From positions 1,550,001 to 1,614,000 of the forward strand of contig NZ_CP012502.1 in NCBI RefSeq assembly GCF_001721685.1: a stretch of DNA of 64,000 bases, read 5' to 3'. The first letter of the stretch is position 1, and the number at the start of each line of letters is the position of its first letter. This DNA comes from Salisediminibacterium beveridgei (GTDB lineage: Bacteria > Bacillota > Bacilli > Bacillales > Salisediminibacteriaceae). A model generated the notes under the pieces. It was given only the letters and a program-made list of their open reading frames with translations. It searched no databases and was not told the origin of the DNA. This document shows, piece by piece, positions 37,899-46,901 of the stretch. The translations under genes were made by a program, and so were the position numbers.

Positions 37899-39038
37899 GT
37901 GAAAATTAAGGGAATTGAGCCTACACCAAGCCCAAACACGATGAAAGTTAATTTAAGCGAATCCCTGCCAGCTGGCAGCGCGAATAATTACAAGAAAGAT
38001 CAAATGGAAGATGCACCGGATGAAATTCGTCAAGTGCTTGAAATTGAAGGTGTGACAGGTGTTTATCATGTTGCTGATTTCATAGCTGTTGAAAGACATC
38101 CACGAACTGACTGGAAACAGATTCTGCATGACCTAAGAATCGTATTTGGAGAAGATAATGAAAAAATGACTGATTCTTCTGTTCAACTTGATGAGCATTT
38201 TGGTGAAGTGAAAGTCCAGATTCAGGAATTCAAAGGAATTCCCATGCAAGTGAAAGTACAATCGGCCGACGAGGAGCATCGCACCGGCCTTTCAGAGAGA
38301 TTTATACAATCGGTGGCAAATGCAACACTTCCGGATGATAATGTTGTCATGGAGCGGAAATGGAAAGATCAACGTGCGCGTTATGGTGATCTTGAAGCCG
38401 TATCCAAAGAAGTTGCTGAAGAACTCGAAGCAACTTTTACAGAAAAACGGTTAAATGATCTTGTTGAACAGGCTGTCAATCCAGAACAGGAGTCAAAAAA
38501 CGTTCATTCGAAATGGATTAAAGTGACAGCAGATATGCTTCAAACAGATGATTGGCGAGAACGTTTCGCCGTCCTTGATAAATTGAATCCGACCCTTGAT
38601 GATCTTGAAGTACTCGAAATCGCTCTTGAAGATGAGAAAGCTTCCATACGAAGATTAGCAGTTATATACCTTGGTATGATCGAGGATGAGAGGGTTATTC
38701 CTTACCTGGAACGTGCTATGACAGACCGTTCTGTTTCTGTCAGGCGGACTGCTGGTGATGGATTCAGTGATATTGGCAGTACAAAAGGCATTCCGGCCAT
38801 GGTTGAAGCATTGTCGGATAAAAGTAAACTTGTCAGATGGCGTGCGGCGATGTTTCTCTATGAATTGGGAGATGAAACTGCAATTAGTGCCTTGAAAGAA
38901 ACGGAGCATGATTCTGAATTCGAGGTTGCTTTACAGGCAAAAATGGCGCGCGCCAGAATTGAACAGGGAGAAGAAGCACAAGGATCTGTTTGGAAACAGA
39001 TGACGGATGCAATGGATAAGCACTCCACGGATCACTGA
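37899..39038 (+). CDS. cvfC: Conserved virulence factor C-like protein (YpgR)
   Basis: 379 aa. An N-terminal NifU_N/scaffold-like domain (EPTPSPNTMKVNL, EIEGVTGVYHVADFIAVER) is followed by a middle region and C-terminal HEAT-like repeats (IRRLAVIYLGMIEDERVIPYLERAMTD, SVRRTAGDGFSDIGSTKGIPAMVEAL). This matches YpgR of B. subtilis and CvfC of Staphylococcus aureus, where loss lowers virulence; molecular function is unresolved. GTG 37899 follows AAGGAGG. Confidence 0.85.
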   Translation: MKIKGIEPTPSPNTMKVNLSESLPAGSANNYKKDQMEDAPDEIRQVLEIEGVTGVYHVADFIAVERHPRTDWKQILHDLRIVFGEDNEKMTDSSVQLDEHFGEVKVQIQEFKGIPMQVKVQSADEEHRTGLSERFIQSVANATLPDDNVVMERKWKDQRARYGDLEAVSKEVAEELEATFTEKRLNDLVEQAVNPEQESKNVHSKWIKVTADMLQTDDWRERFAVLDKLNPTLDDLEVLEIALEDEKASIRRLAVIYLGMIEDERVIPYLERAMTDRSVSVRRTAGDGFSDIGSTKGIPAMVEALSDKSKLVRWRAAMFLYELGDETAISALKETEHDSEFEVALQAKMARARIEQGEEAQGSVWKQMTDAMDKHSTDH

Positions 39039-39124
39039 ATAAGACGATTCGATTGTGAGATACTGGTCAAGTTTCCTGACTTCCGGTAAGATGATAGTTA
39101 GATTATGTAAGGGGAGGTCTTGTA

Positions 39125-39337
39125 ATGACAAACGAAGAACTGCTTAAGCAATTGAGAGAAAAGGGATTTGAAGAAGTGCTGGAGCTGATCGAAGATGCAC
39201 AAAGAGGGAATCTTGAGGAGCTGGAGCTTGTAAAGTCTCTTGGGTTATTACGTGATGAGGCATTAAATCAACAGGTATTACAACTTTTGGAAAATGAAGG
39301 TGTGAGCATTATCTATGTATCGGAGGATGACGTCTGA
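39125..39337 (+). CDS. Small acidic protein, unknown
   Basis: 70-aa helical, acidic protein (MTNEELLKQLREKGFEEVLELIEDAQRG... at the start, ending LENEGVSIIYVSEDDV). The end resembles region 1.1 of primary sigma factors only loosely; I do not assign a function. AGGGGAGG precedes ATG 39125. Its stop overlaps the start of ydbS (TGATG), which argues it belongs to the ydbST transcript. Confidence 0.7.
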   Translation: MTNEELLKQLREKGFEEVLELIEDAQRGNLEELELVKSLGLLRDEALNQQVLQLLENEGVSIIYVSEDDV

Positions 39338-40065
39338 TGCATTTTCAAGAAGAAAAAGAATCACCGGACGAAAAGAAAGAAGAGACTGAATTATCAACCA
39401 CAGATTATGATCATCCTGATAATGACACAGATCCAAATGAAATCCGCCAAAATAGTGAGGGCAATATATTTAACAACGATGAATTCCGGGAAACAGATGA
39501 AACTTCGAATGATACAGAAGATAAAACAGACCCGGTTAAGGCGAAAGACCTTTATGAATCCGCTCCTTCTTACTTACATGGTGAACACAGACAGCTTCCG
39601 GAGCATTCACTCGCCTATAAAACACTCCATGCATGGCGCTTTGGTGCTGTAATTGAAGCGATATTTTTGTTTGTCTTTCCTGCCGCGTATTGGGGAGCAT
39701 CACAATTTACGGCGTTGCCCACTTGGGGTTTTTATGCGCTTATCGGAATAACAATCGTCTGGGGCGTGTTCCATGTTTTTATATGGCAATCACTCAGCTG
39801 GTCTAGATGGAAATATCAAGTCTATGAAGATGAAGTTGAATTGATGTTCGGTGTCATCATTAAAAGACGGATAATTATTCCGATGATCAGAGTGCAGCAT
39901 GTCGATACCAGACAGGGGCCAGTTCTTCGTTATCTTGGTTTGGCAAGTGTGACGATTTCAACTGCTGCGACGGTACATGAAGTACCAGGACTGACGATAG
40001 AGCGCGCAGATCAACTGAGAGATCAGATCGCTGAATTAGCACGGGAAGCTGATCCGGATGAATAA
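39337..40065 (+). CDS. ydbS: PH domain membrane protein YdbS with acidic N-terminal extension
   Basis: 242 aa. Residues 1-80 are an acidic, Asn/Asp/Thr-rich tail without structure cues, absent from typical YdbS. Then YKTLHAWRFGAVIEAIFLFVF begins two membrane helices and a bacterial PH (bPH2) domain: YQVYEDEVELMFGVIIKRRIIIPMIRVQHVDTRQGPVLRYLGLASVTISTAA. In B. subtilis ydbST belongs to the sigma-W stress regulon and contributes to resistance against an antimicrobial made by a related Bacillus. Overlaps ydbT by 8 bp. Confidence 0.88.
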   Translation: MHFQEEKESPDEKKEETELSTTDYDHPDNDTDPNEIRQNSEGNIFNNDEFRETDETSNDTEDKTDPVKAKDLYESAPSYLHGEHRQLPEHSLAYKTLHAWRFGAVIEAIFLFVFPAAYWGASQFTALPTWGFYALIGITIVWGVFHVFIWQSLSWSRWKYQVYEDEVELMFGVIIKRRIIIPMIRVQHVDTRQGPVLRYLGLASVTISTAATVHEVPGLTIERADQLRDQIAELAREADPDE

Positions 40066-41614
40066 TTGGAAAAGACAACATCCCGTTACGATTCTGGTTA
40101 ATTTTTTTAATGCATTGAAACAAATGATTATTACACTTGTTGCTGTAGTGGTTATTGGCACATCTACTGAGTTCATAGTGCTGTTTTTCTTTTTGATACT
40201 GTTCTTCAGTGCGGTATCTGCAACGATCAGCTGGTGGAAATTTGAATACACACTGTTTCCTGAAGAACTGCAAGTCAAACAGGGGCTGATTTTTCGGAAA
40301 AATCGTTTCATCCGCAAAGAGCGTGTTCAAAGTATTGATTTAAATGCTCATTTAGTTCAACGATTATTTGGTCTTGTTGAAGTTCGTATTGAAACCGCGG
40401 GAGGAGGCAGTGAACCAGAATTCCGGCTTGTTGCATTGAAAAGGGACGAAGCTTTACAAATCAAAAAAGAATTACGGGAAAAAGGCCATTCTATTGACAA
40501 GTATGAAGAAACTGGAGTTGCTTCTGAGAAATCCAGTGACGAAAAGGTATTCGAAACAGGTGGCAAGGAGGAAAGTGACGACGGATTGATGGTCCCTTCC
40601 TGGGTGAAAAACTATTATGACGCTGAGGAAGAGGAAATTGATTACGACTGGGATGACTTGGATGAGGAAGAAATTAAAGCCGACTTTGAATGGAAGCTTA
40701 CTTCTTCAAGATTAATTATCGCGGCCATGACCGCAAGTGGTGTAGGGTTGGCCGCAACGTTTGTTGCTGCAATTTCTTCACAGGCACCTCAGTTCCTCCC
40801 TGTTTGGATGTTTGATGCTGCTATCAGCTGGTTTTTAGCTTCCAGTGTGCTTTTTATTCTATCCATTATCTTTATGATTCTTCTTATTGCCTGGGTGTTT
40901 ACAACCATTGGTGCAATTATTCGGTATGGGAAATTTACATTAAGACGATGGGGCAATGAAATCCATATGTCTCGTGGATTATTAGAGAAACGTCAACTGA
41001 CGATCAAAGCGAATCGCGTAACCGCAGTCCGGATTGTACAAAATCCAATCAGACAGATGTTCGGGTTCTATTCAATTTATATTGAGAGCGCTGGTGGTGG
41101 TACAAAAGAAGAGGATTTGTCAACGATCCTGGTACCATTATGCCGTAAGCAGGAGGCAGCGGAAATATTGACTCAAACGCTTCCTGAATTCGCTTACGAA
41201 AGAACGTTTGAAGGACTTCCGGGTAAAAGTTTACGGAGGTATATTATTAAATTGTCGATCCCAGCACTGATTTTGGCAATTGTTGCAGCATACTATGTTC
41301 CATATGGGTGGCTGGCTTTTGCGCTCCCGATATTCGGCGCACTTCTGGGCTTTGTTCAGTACAAAGCTGCAGGAATCGGTTATCGAAACGATCATTTGCT
41401 TTTAAGGTACCGTATTATTGATAAAACAGAGATTCTTGTACCCAGGTTTCGAATTCAGGCAATGCAATCCAATCAAAATCCACTTCAGAAACTAGACGAT
41501 CTATTTACCATACAAGTATCAGTTTTAAGCAGTATTATGGGAAAGAGCTTTTCTCTCCGACACATTCATTTCACACAACGAGAACGTGCTTTTTACTGGT
41601 ACACTGATAAGTAA
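40058..41614 (+). CDS. ydbT: Triple PH domain membrane protein YdbT
   Basis: 518 aa with pairs of membrane helices (about 10-55, 225-290, 395-425) alternating with three bPH2 domains, each starting YTLFPEELQVKQGLI / WGNEIHMSRGLLEKRQ / RNDHLLLRYRIIDKTEI. The LxxxRVQSI and V-R-I-V-Q-N-P-I-R-Q-M-F-G motifs are typical. An acidic linker (about 160-215) with EEEEIDYDWDDLDEEEIKADFEW is longer than usual. Partner of YdbS. Confidence 0.88.
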   Translation: MNNWKRQHPVTILVNFFNALKQMIITLVAVVVIGTSTEFIVLFFFLILFFSAVSATISWWKFEYTLFPEELQVKQGLIFRKNRFIRKERVQSIDLNAHLVQRLFGLVEVRIETAGGGSEPEFRLVALKRDEALQIKKELREKGHSIDKYEETGVASEKSSDEKVFETGGKEESDDGLMVPSWVKNYYDAEEEEIDYDWDDLDEEEIKADFEWKLTSSRLIIAAMTASGVGLAATFVAAISSQAPQFLPVWMFDAAISWFLASSVLFILSIIFMILLIAWVFTTIGAIIRYGKFTLRRWGNEIHMSRGLLEKRQLTIKANRVTAVRIVQNPIRQMFGFYSIYIESAGGGTKEEDLSTILVPLCRKQEAAEILTQTLPEFAYERTFEGLPGKSLRRYIIKLSIPALILAIVAAYYVPYGWLAFALPIFGALLGFVQYKAAGIGYRNDHLLLRYRIIDKTEILVPRFRIQAMQSNQNPLQKLDDLFTIQVSVLSSIMGKSFSLRHIHFTQRERAFYWYTDK

Positions 41615-41694
41615 TTATCATCACCTCAAAATAAACATTTCGTTGCACTTATACTCTAATCCTTTCAAGAGCTTAAACACTCCTGAAGTACAGG

Positions 41695-42049
41695 AAAGAG
41701 GCTGGGACAAAAAGATTTAGTCTAAATGAAAACACAAACGGTTATAAAATAATTAATTTACGTGTCAATCGAACACGAGACGCCTGTGGCGAATGTAGAC
41801 TGGACACAGTGAGGTACAAACTGAAGTCGCCCAGATACCTTCAAATGGAAAACAAGAGCTGAAAAATCCACCGTCGGTGCTTTTTTGACGGTTCGTTAAG
41901 CTCCTCATGCGACGAGCATTGCGCAGGAGCAGAAGCCTTGCCCTCGGGAAGCGAAGTGTTCAATGGACACGGTTATAAGAAAATCCGGACAATATCATCA
42001 TAATTGTCCGGATTTCTATTGCTTGTTATGCTTTTGTCTCATCCTCTTT
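41695..42049. mobile_element. 355-bp non-autonomous element with IS1182-type ends
   Basis: Fills most of the 460-bp gap between ydbT and the next gene. The ends, AAAGAGGCTGGGACAAAAA on the left and the complement of AAAGAGGATGAGACAAAAG on the right, match each other at 17 of 19 positions and match the inverted repeats of the complete element at 54303-56275. There is no transposase. Inside are the structured core (41762-41970) and a terminator-type hairpin AATCCGGACAAT/ATTGTCCGGATT (41982-42014), in the same order as in the full element. The remaining flanks hold nothing recognisable. Confidence 0.75.
41762..41970. repeat. Structured core repeat, copy B
   Basis: The outer arms GTGTCAATCGAACAC and GTGTTCAATGGACAC are complementary except at two positions. 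Between them lie blocks shared with copy A (56076-56202): GAGACGCCTG[T]GG, ACAAGAGCTGAA, ATCCACCG[T]CGGTG, GACGGTT, then GAAGCCTTGCCC[T]CGG[G]AAGCGA. Relative to A it carries an insert of about 60 bp after the first block and a second that is itself a hairpin (GCTCCT...AGGAGC). Outer arms differ completely from copy A but still pair. Confidence 0.7.
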
Positions 42050-42074
42050 CTGCACATTGGTTCTCAAGTTCAAG

Positions 42075-43058
42075 TTATGTTCTGAATGAATCAGAATGAG
42101 CTTCAGAGGAGTAAATAGTGACGATTCGTCCACCATTGTTATCGGTTAATTCGAAACGGTCATATGCAAAAGAGGGTGAACCATTTTGCTCTTTTCGTTC
42201 GTAAAAATGCTGTAAAACCGCGAGTTTATTATGACTGATAAATTTATAAAAACTCGTGCCGGTAAATTCTTTTTTGCGGTCATTCATGTCTACCATGCCA
42301 AGCATGGTATTATCAGGCATTTCAATATCAGAATGTTTAATCTGCAATGATGATAATGCTTTTTCAAGTGCTTTTTTTGCCAAAGGATCAAGTTCATTTC
42401 TGAATAGGACATAAAGGTTGAATTGATCATCTTTGATTCGAACCGTAGCACCTTCTTTTAAAGAAATATAATCGCCTTCATGTGTTTTGAATGTAAAGCC
42501 ATCTTCATGCATAGCTGGTATATCTCGATCACGTTTCGGTATCAGAAATTCGAAAAACGAATTTTTCAGGTGAATAAATTCGTTCGTTGTACTGTGTACT
42601 AGCCCGTGATGACCATTCTTTTCTTTTAAAACAAAGTTATGCACTGCGTCTCGGTCTTCAAAAGGCCGTGTCACTTCCAGTTGATCATATCTCGACGAGA
42701 GCTCTTCCATTAAACGGCCGAAAAACAATTGTCTTGATTTCAAATGGTCATATAGCGCATCAACTGCGTTTAATAATGATTCATTATAGGAGCGTGATGC
42801 ATTAAAATCTTCAGGAATCATGGTAATTTTCGTTCCTGAAACTTCTGCCATCTCATTCTCCCGGTACAAAGGTTCTCCAATGCGTTTGAAAGTAGATATG
42901 TCAGGGTATGTTTCGACAGTTTTTATGGCAAGATGACCGATCCAGGGCTGGTTTTCCCTCGGCTCTATTTTTTCAAGAATTCCTGAGTAGGTCCCTTTTG
43001 AACCTTCGTTAAGGATGACGCGCTGTTTCAGTAGATTTTTTGCTTCTTTTTTATTCAT
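42075..43058 (-). CDS. Uncharacterised protein in the TelA cluster
   Basis: 327 aa, no signal peptide or membrane helix. I do not recognise the family. Residues 10-70 (RVILNEGSKGTYSGILEKIEPRENQPWIGHLAIKTV) look like a small beta-barrel; the rest is mixed, with an EFTGTSFYKFISHNKLAVLQHFYERK segment near the C-terminus. It lies downstream of the XpaC-like gene and telA on the same strand, 94 bp away, and may act with them. An RBS-like AGTGAGG precedes ATG 43058. Confidence 0.7.
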   Translation of the reverse strand: MNKKEAKNLLKQRVILNEGSKGTYSGILEKIEPRENQPWIGHLAIKTVETYPDISTFKRIGEPLYRENEMAEVSGTKITMIPEDFNASRSYNESLLNAVDALYDHLKSRQLFFGRLMEELSSRYDQLEVTRPFEDRDAVHNFVLKEKNGHHGLVHSTTNEFIHLKNSFFEFLIPKRDRDIPAMHEDGFTFKTHEGDYISLKEGATVRIKDDQFNLYVLFRNELDPLAKKALEKALSSLQIKHSDIEMPDNTMLGMVDMNDRKKEFTGTSFYKFISHNKLAVLQHFYERKEQNGSPSFAYDRFELTDNNGGRIVTIYSSEAHSDSFRT

Positions 43059-43151
43059 TCTATTACCTCACTTTATTTCTTTCAGAATCCAGTTTTCGAA
43101 AGCACTTTCGTTAGTATATCATTTATTTGTAATAGGTGTGTATCAGTTTTT

Positions 43152-44096
43152 TTATTCTTGATGATCGCTGTATTGATTATTCTCGTAACGAATACTGGTC
43201 AGTCTGAGCAGGTGATTCATCCGATCTACACGAGTAGACTGTAAATCATTTGCTTGTTCTTTTAAAAAAGAGTTCATGTTTTGAAGCGCATTGATTAATT
43301 CTCTCTGCTTTTCTTGACGCTGTGTTTCTGTTAATGAATAGTATGTTTGAATCAGATTAGGCAAATCATGCTGGGCCATCCGCTTTATATGATGTTTTTC
43401 TTCGATATCCAGAAGATGAAATTCTTCCAGGCACCTGTTGAATTCTCCAGCCAGTTTGTCAAGTTCACTTTGCAGAGCGGGATCATATTTTGAAAAGGCT
43501 CTTTGTGTATGATAGATAGACTGCTTAAGAGAATCGACCTGCTCATTATCTGTGCCGGGTGTTTGAACAGACTCTATTTCATTTTGATTTTCATGTTTTT
43601 TGTTTAATTCATCGAATGACTGAAGTGATTCACCGGACAGTGAGAGGTCAAGACGATGTAAATGGTGAAAAAGGGGCAGGAAATAGGAATGCCTGCGAAT
43701 ATTCCGGACATACGTGTTCCCGCTAAGTTGGTAATATATTGATGAATCGATCACTTTACCAAAGCCATTTTCCATTCGGACATGTTTTCTGAAGATAGTG
43801 ATGAACACTTTCTTTTTAATTGCTGATGATGACTTGTTGGTATCAGCAAGCTCCAGGTGAATTTTTTTGGGTTTGATTTTTATTTTATACGAAAGACCAT
43901 GGACGCTTCGTTTAAATGTTTTGTTCATTCTCGGTAATTCAGAAAGCGCAGCGAGGTCAGAAATGAACTCTTCAGCTTCATAGACGAATTCCCTTGTGTG
44001 CTGGTTCAGCAGGGCTGGTTCATCCAGTGGCTTCATATAATTTGGAAGGATGGGAAGCAGCCATTTTTGTTCCCAAAGTCTTTCTTGCCAGTTCAT
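43152..44096 (-). CDS. XpaC-like partner of TelA
   Basis: About 314 aa, helical and basic in the first half, with no clear membrane span. The C-terminal region (HDLPNLIQTYYSLTETQRQEKQRELINALQNMNSFLKEQ) resembles XpaC, and in Bacillus xpaC lies next to the TelA homologue yaaN, as here. ATG 44096 is taken because GAGGTG lies 5-6 nt upstream; GTG 44105 is an alternative. Family assignment is tentative, and the reported phosphatase-like activity of XpaC cannot be read from sequence. Confidence 0.6.
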   Translation of the reverse strand: MNWQERLWEQKWLLPILPNYMKPLDEPALLNQHTREFVYEAEEFISDLAALSELPRMNKTFKRSVHGLSYKIKIKPKKIHLELADTNKSSSAIKKKVFITIFRKHVRMENGFGKVIDSSIYYQLSGNTYVRNIRRHSYFLPLFHHLHRLDLSLSGESLQSFDELNKKHENQNEIESVQTPGTDNEQVDSLKQSIYHTQRAFSKYDPALQSELDKLAGEFNRCLEEFHLLDIEEKHHIKRMAQHDLPNLIQTYYSLTETQRQEKQRELINALQNMNSFLKEQANDLQSTRVDRMNHLLRLTSIRYENNQYSDHQE

Positions 44097-44147
44097 TGCT
44101 GTCACCTCAGTTTTCCGTGGATTCGCAAGAGCAGTATAAAATATGAA

Positions 44148-45137
44148 TTAATTAAGCAGCTTTTGATCCATTTCTTTATTTAATTCATCCATTTCAGTGA
44201 TGAATTTTTTACTGGATTCGATAATGCGTGTATTTGATTCTTCTGTCATCTGAATCGCAGCATATACATCTTCATATGCTTTTCTGAATGATTCCATTGC
44301 GATGGCAGGTTCTTCAAGTGTTTTCAAGGTTTCTTCGGTGTTCGATTTCAGCATTTCAGCATTTTTCAACAGCATATTTTCGGTTGACTTGTTAACATTT
44401 TGCACAGCATCGATGACTCTTCGCTGGTTGCTCAATGATAATTGAATCGATGCGGATACTGTAATGATATTTTTGGTCATCGTGATCGCGTTAAAGATCG
44501 CTTCCTCAAGTTTTTCGTTGTTTTCGACAATGATGTCTACACTGGCAAGAGACTGCTGGAGAACGAGAACAGTCTGTTGCATATTCTTAACCCTGGTCAG
44601 GACTTTCTGTTGGCCTTTTTGAACTGGGGATGGATCATCTTGCCATTCAGGTTTTTCCAACTCTTGCTCAAGCATGGTATGCAATTCTTTTCCGGACTCG
44701 ATTTGACTGTTCAGTGCACTGATACGATCTTTTGCAACATCTTTAAGCTGATACATCATAACGGTGTCTTCTTGCAGCCGGTCTTTACCGTGAAGAAGAG
44801 CCTGAATAATAGTTTCTACTTCTGACTCAATGGTTTCATAGCGTTGTACATATTTCTCGAGGGGACTTTTCCGGGTGATCTTACTGAGAAACTGTTTAAA
44901 TTTACCTTGTTGAAGGTAATTCGGTTCCAGGTCTGCAACGACTTCCTTTAATTTTCCGAGTTGATCCGGCAGGTCATTATTCTGGTCTTTCATCATGTCA
45001 TTGACAGGTCTTTTCAGACTCTCGAGTGTTTCCCCTGCTTTTTCCTGTTCTTTCGTACCGAGTTCACCGATCGACCTTAGAATGTCCTGTATATCCCTCT
45101 CTTGACCGTGTTCATTGTTGTTTTGGTTGTCGGTCAT
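44148..45137 (-). CDS. telA: TelA-family toxic anion resistance protein
   Basis: 329-aa, long coiled-coil protein. Features of the TelA family (PF05816) include SPLEKYVQRYETIESEVETIIQALLHGKDRLQEDTVMM, the central KVLTRVKNMQQTVLVLQQSLASVDIIVENNEKLEEA and NVNKSTENMLLKNAEML. First named for tellurite resistance, family members also affect resistance to cell-envelope antimicrobials. First gene of the minus-strand trio; AGGCGTT-type leader before ATG 45137. Confidence 0.85.
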   Translation of the reverse strand: MTDNQNNNEHGQERDIQDILRSIGELGTKEQEKAGETLESLKRPVNDMMKDQNNDLPDQLGKLKEVVADLEPNYLQQGKFKQFLSKITRKSPLEKYVQRYETIESEVETIIQALLHGKDRLQEDTVMMYQLKDVAKDRISALNSQIESGKELHTMLEQELEKPEWQDDPSPVQKGQQKVLTRVKNMQQTVLVLQQSLASVDIIVENNEKLEEAIFNAITMTKNIITVSASIQLSLSNQRRVIDAVQNVNKSTENMLLKNAEMLKSNTEETLKTLEEPAIAMESFRKAYEDVYAAIQMTEESNTRIIESSKKFITEMDELNKEMDQKLLN

Positions 45138-45283
45138 TTATAACGCCTCCCATTCATGTTATTCTCTCAAGATGTAATTCTCACTTCATTATACAAGTAA
45201 GAATGTACCATCACAATGCAAAGGAGTTTTAACACACAAAGATCCTCCTCAGGACGTAGAAGTTATGCTAATATGGATGTAGA

Positions 45284-45297
45284 TGAAAACGTTTGCG
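45284..45297 (+). promoter_or_regulatory. cre-like site upstream of the diguanylate cyclase gene
   Basis: TGAAAACGTTTGCG matches the catabolite-responsive element consensus TGWAARCGYTWNCW at 13 of 14 positions. It lies 51 bp upstream of the coding start, so CcpA could block transcription. No experimental support is implied. Confidence 0.45.
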
Positions 45298-45347
45298 CTA
45301 TCTGTTTATTTTGAATCACTGTTTATTACTGTTCAGGAGGCTGCGGC

Positions 45348-46901
45348 ATGTCGATTCTTATTGCATTATCCATCATATTTTTTATTTTCATTTTTATTCA
45401 TGCCATACGCTTTCTGTTACCAGAAAAGCTTGGCCGATTACTTTTTATTGCAAATTATCTTTTGTTTACACTCAGTTTGTCTTACTGGCTCGGTTTTGAA
45501 TCTTTGATTTGGACTTCCTTTTTGATTTCATTTGCCTTGATCTCGTCATTCGTCTGGAAGGGTGCTTTACTGTCACTGATTATTCTTTTTGCAATTTTTA
45601 CAATTGGTGATTTCCATCTGACTTATAATCCGTTCTTTTTATACGGTACTCATATTCTTTATACGCTGATCCTAGTCACTTTGTTTCATTACATGAATCA
45701 TCAGACTAAGAGCAGAAGGAACATGAGGAGCTTTTTTTATCGTCAATCAAAAAACCTGCATGTCTTGCGAGAAGTATCGCTGGCATTACAAAGCACTTTA
45801 CAACAGCATAAACTGATGCATATTTTTTTAACTGCTGTTACTGCAGGGTATGGTTTGGGTTTTAACCGTGCCATGATTTTTATTCGAAGTGAATCTGATC
45901 CTGATCGATTTTCAGGTAGAGCTGCCATTGGTCCTTTATCCATTGAAGAAGGACATGTCATTTGGGAAAATGTTGTATCACAGCGGCTGACTTTGCGCGA
46001 TTTTATAAAACTGCAAAAAGAAGCCGAGGAAAATGACCAGGCATTAAATGCAAAAGTGAGGGAAACCCTTCTTCAGTTATCTGATAAAAGTGAAGGATTG
46101 CAGCACGTTGTTGAAAAGCGGGATCCTATGATTTTGAATGAAACTGATCACTATGACAGCTGCTCCATGATGAGAATGATGAAAAGTCAGTTTGGCGTCA
46201 CTGAAATGGCTGCAGTCCCTTTGTTGACGAGAGGAAAAGTGATTGGCATCATGCTGATTGATAATATCGTAGATAGGAAATCTTTTACATATGAAGATCT
46301 TGATAACATCATGCCGCTCGCAACGCAGGGGGCGATGGCTGTTGAAAATGCCATGCTTTATGAACAAACGCAGGATCTCGTGATGACAGATGGTTTAACG
46401 GGACTTCGTAATAAAAGGTACTTGGAAGATGCAATTCCACTGCTGTTTGAAAGATCCGTTAAACAGAATACTTCAATCAGTGTGTTGATGATTGATTTGG
46501 ATTATTTCAAGTCTTTCAATGATACACATGGTCATCTGATGGGCGATGAGATCCTGATTCAAGTTGCGCGTATCTTATCTGATCATACGCCAATACAAGG
46601 TGTATGTGTCAGGTTTGGTGGGGAAGAATTCGCAATGATTTTACCCGGAACAGGAGATAAAGAGGCAAATATCCTGGCGGAGTCAATCAGACAGGACATT
46701 GCAAACCACCCATTTGAAGGAGCAGAACAGCAACCGTTGGGACATCTCTCAACCAGTATCGGAATTTGTACTTATCCTGGCGTTTCGAATAGCCTGGATG
46801 ACCTGATTGATAAAGCTGATCAGGCAGTTTATCGATCAAAAGATCGTGGCAGAAATTGTGTAACAATTTATGGAGACGATCGGGGGGAGGAAGATCTATG
46901 A
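45348..46901 (+). CDS. Membrane GAF-GGDEF diguanylate cyclase
   Basis: 517 aa. Five or so membrane helices (1-115), a GAF-like domain (about 135-335) and a GGDEF domain (about 345-512) with the active motif GGEEF at 424-428 and the metal-site Asp in MIDLDYFKSFND. It should make cyclic di-GMP. The product-inhibition I-site is absent: residues 415-418 read PIQG instead of RxxD. ATG 45348 is preceded by AGGAGG. Overlaps the next gene by ATGA. Confidence 0.9.
   Translation: MSILIALSIIFFIFIFIHAIRFLLPEKLGRLLFIANYLLFTLSLSYWLGFESLIWTSFLISFALISSFVWKGALLSLIILFAIFTIGDFHLTYNPFFLYGTHILYTLILVTLFHYMNHQTKSRRNMRSFFYRQSKNLHVLREVSLALQSTLQQHKLMHIFLTAVTAGYGLGFNRAMIFIRSESDPDRFSGRAAIGPLSIEEGHVIWENVVSQRLTLRDFIKLQKEAEENDQALNAKVRETLLQLSDKSEGLQHVVEKRDPMILNETDHYDSCSMMRMMKSQFGVTEMAAVPLLTRGKVIGIMLIDNIVDRKSFTYEDLDNIMPLATQGAMAVENAMLYEQTQDLVMTDGLTGLRNKRYLEDAIPLLFERSVKQNTSISVLMIDLDYFKSFNDTHGHLMGDEILIQVARILSDHTPIQGVCVRFGGEEFAMILPGTGDKEANILAESIRQDIANHPFEGAEQQPLGHLSTSIGICTYPGVSNSLDDLIDKADQAVYRSKDRGRNCVTIYGDDRGEEDL

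Noticed and set aside
39125..39337. Small protein upstream of ydbS as a sigma factor region 1.1 or anti-sigma factor
   Set aside because: The likeness is limited to a few acidic and hydrophobic positions and cannot support a functional name.
41695..42049. CRISPR array or tRNA cluster in the structured intergenic region
   Set aside because: There are no regularly spaced direct repeats and no tRNA cloverleaf; structure is a nested inverted repeat between IS-type ends.
45283..45507. Two short overlapping reading frames before the diguanylate cyclase gene
   Set aside because: They are out-of-frame shadows over the cyclase promoter and N-terminus; only ATG 45348 has a good AGGAGG box.
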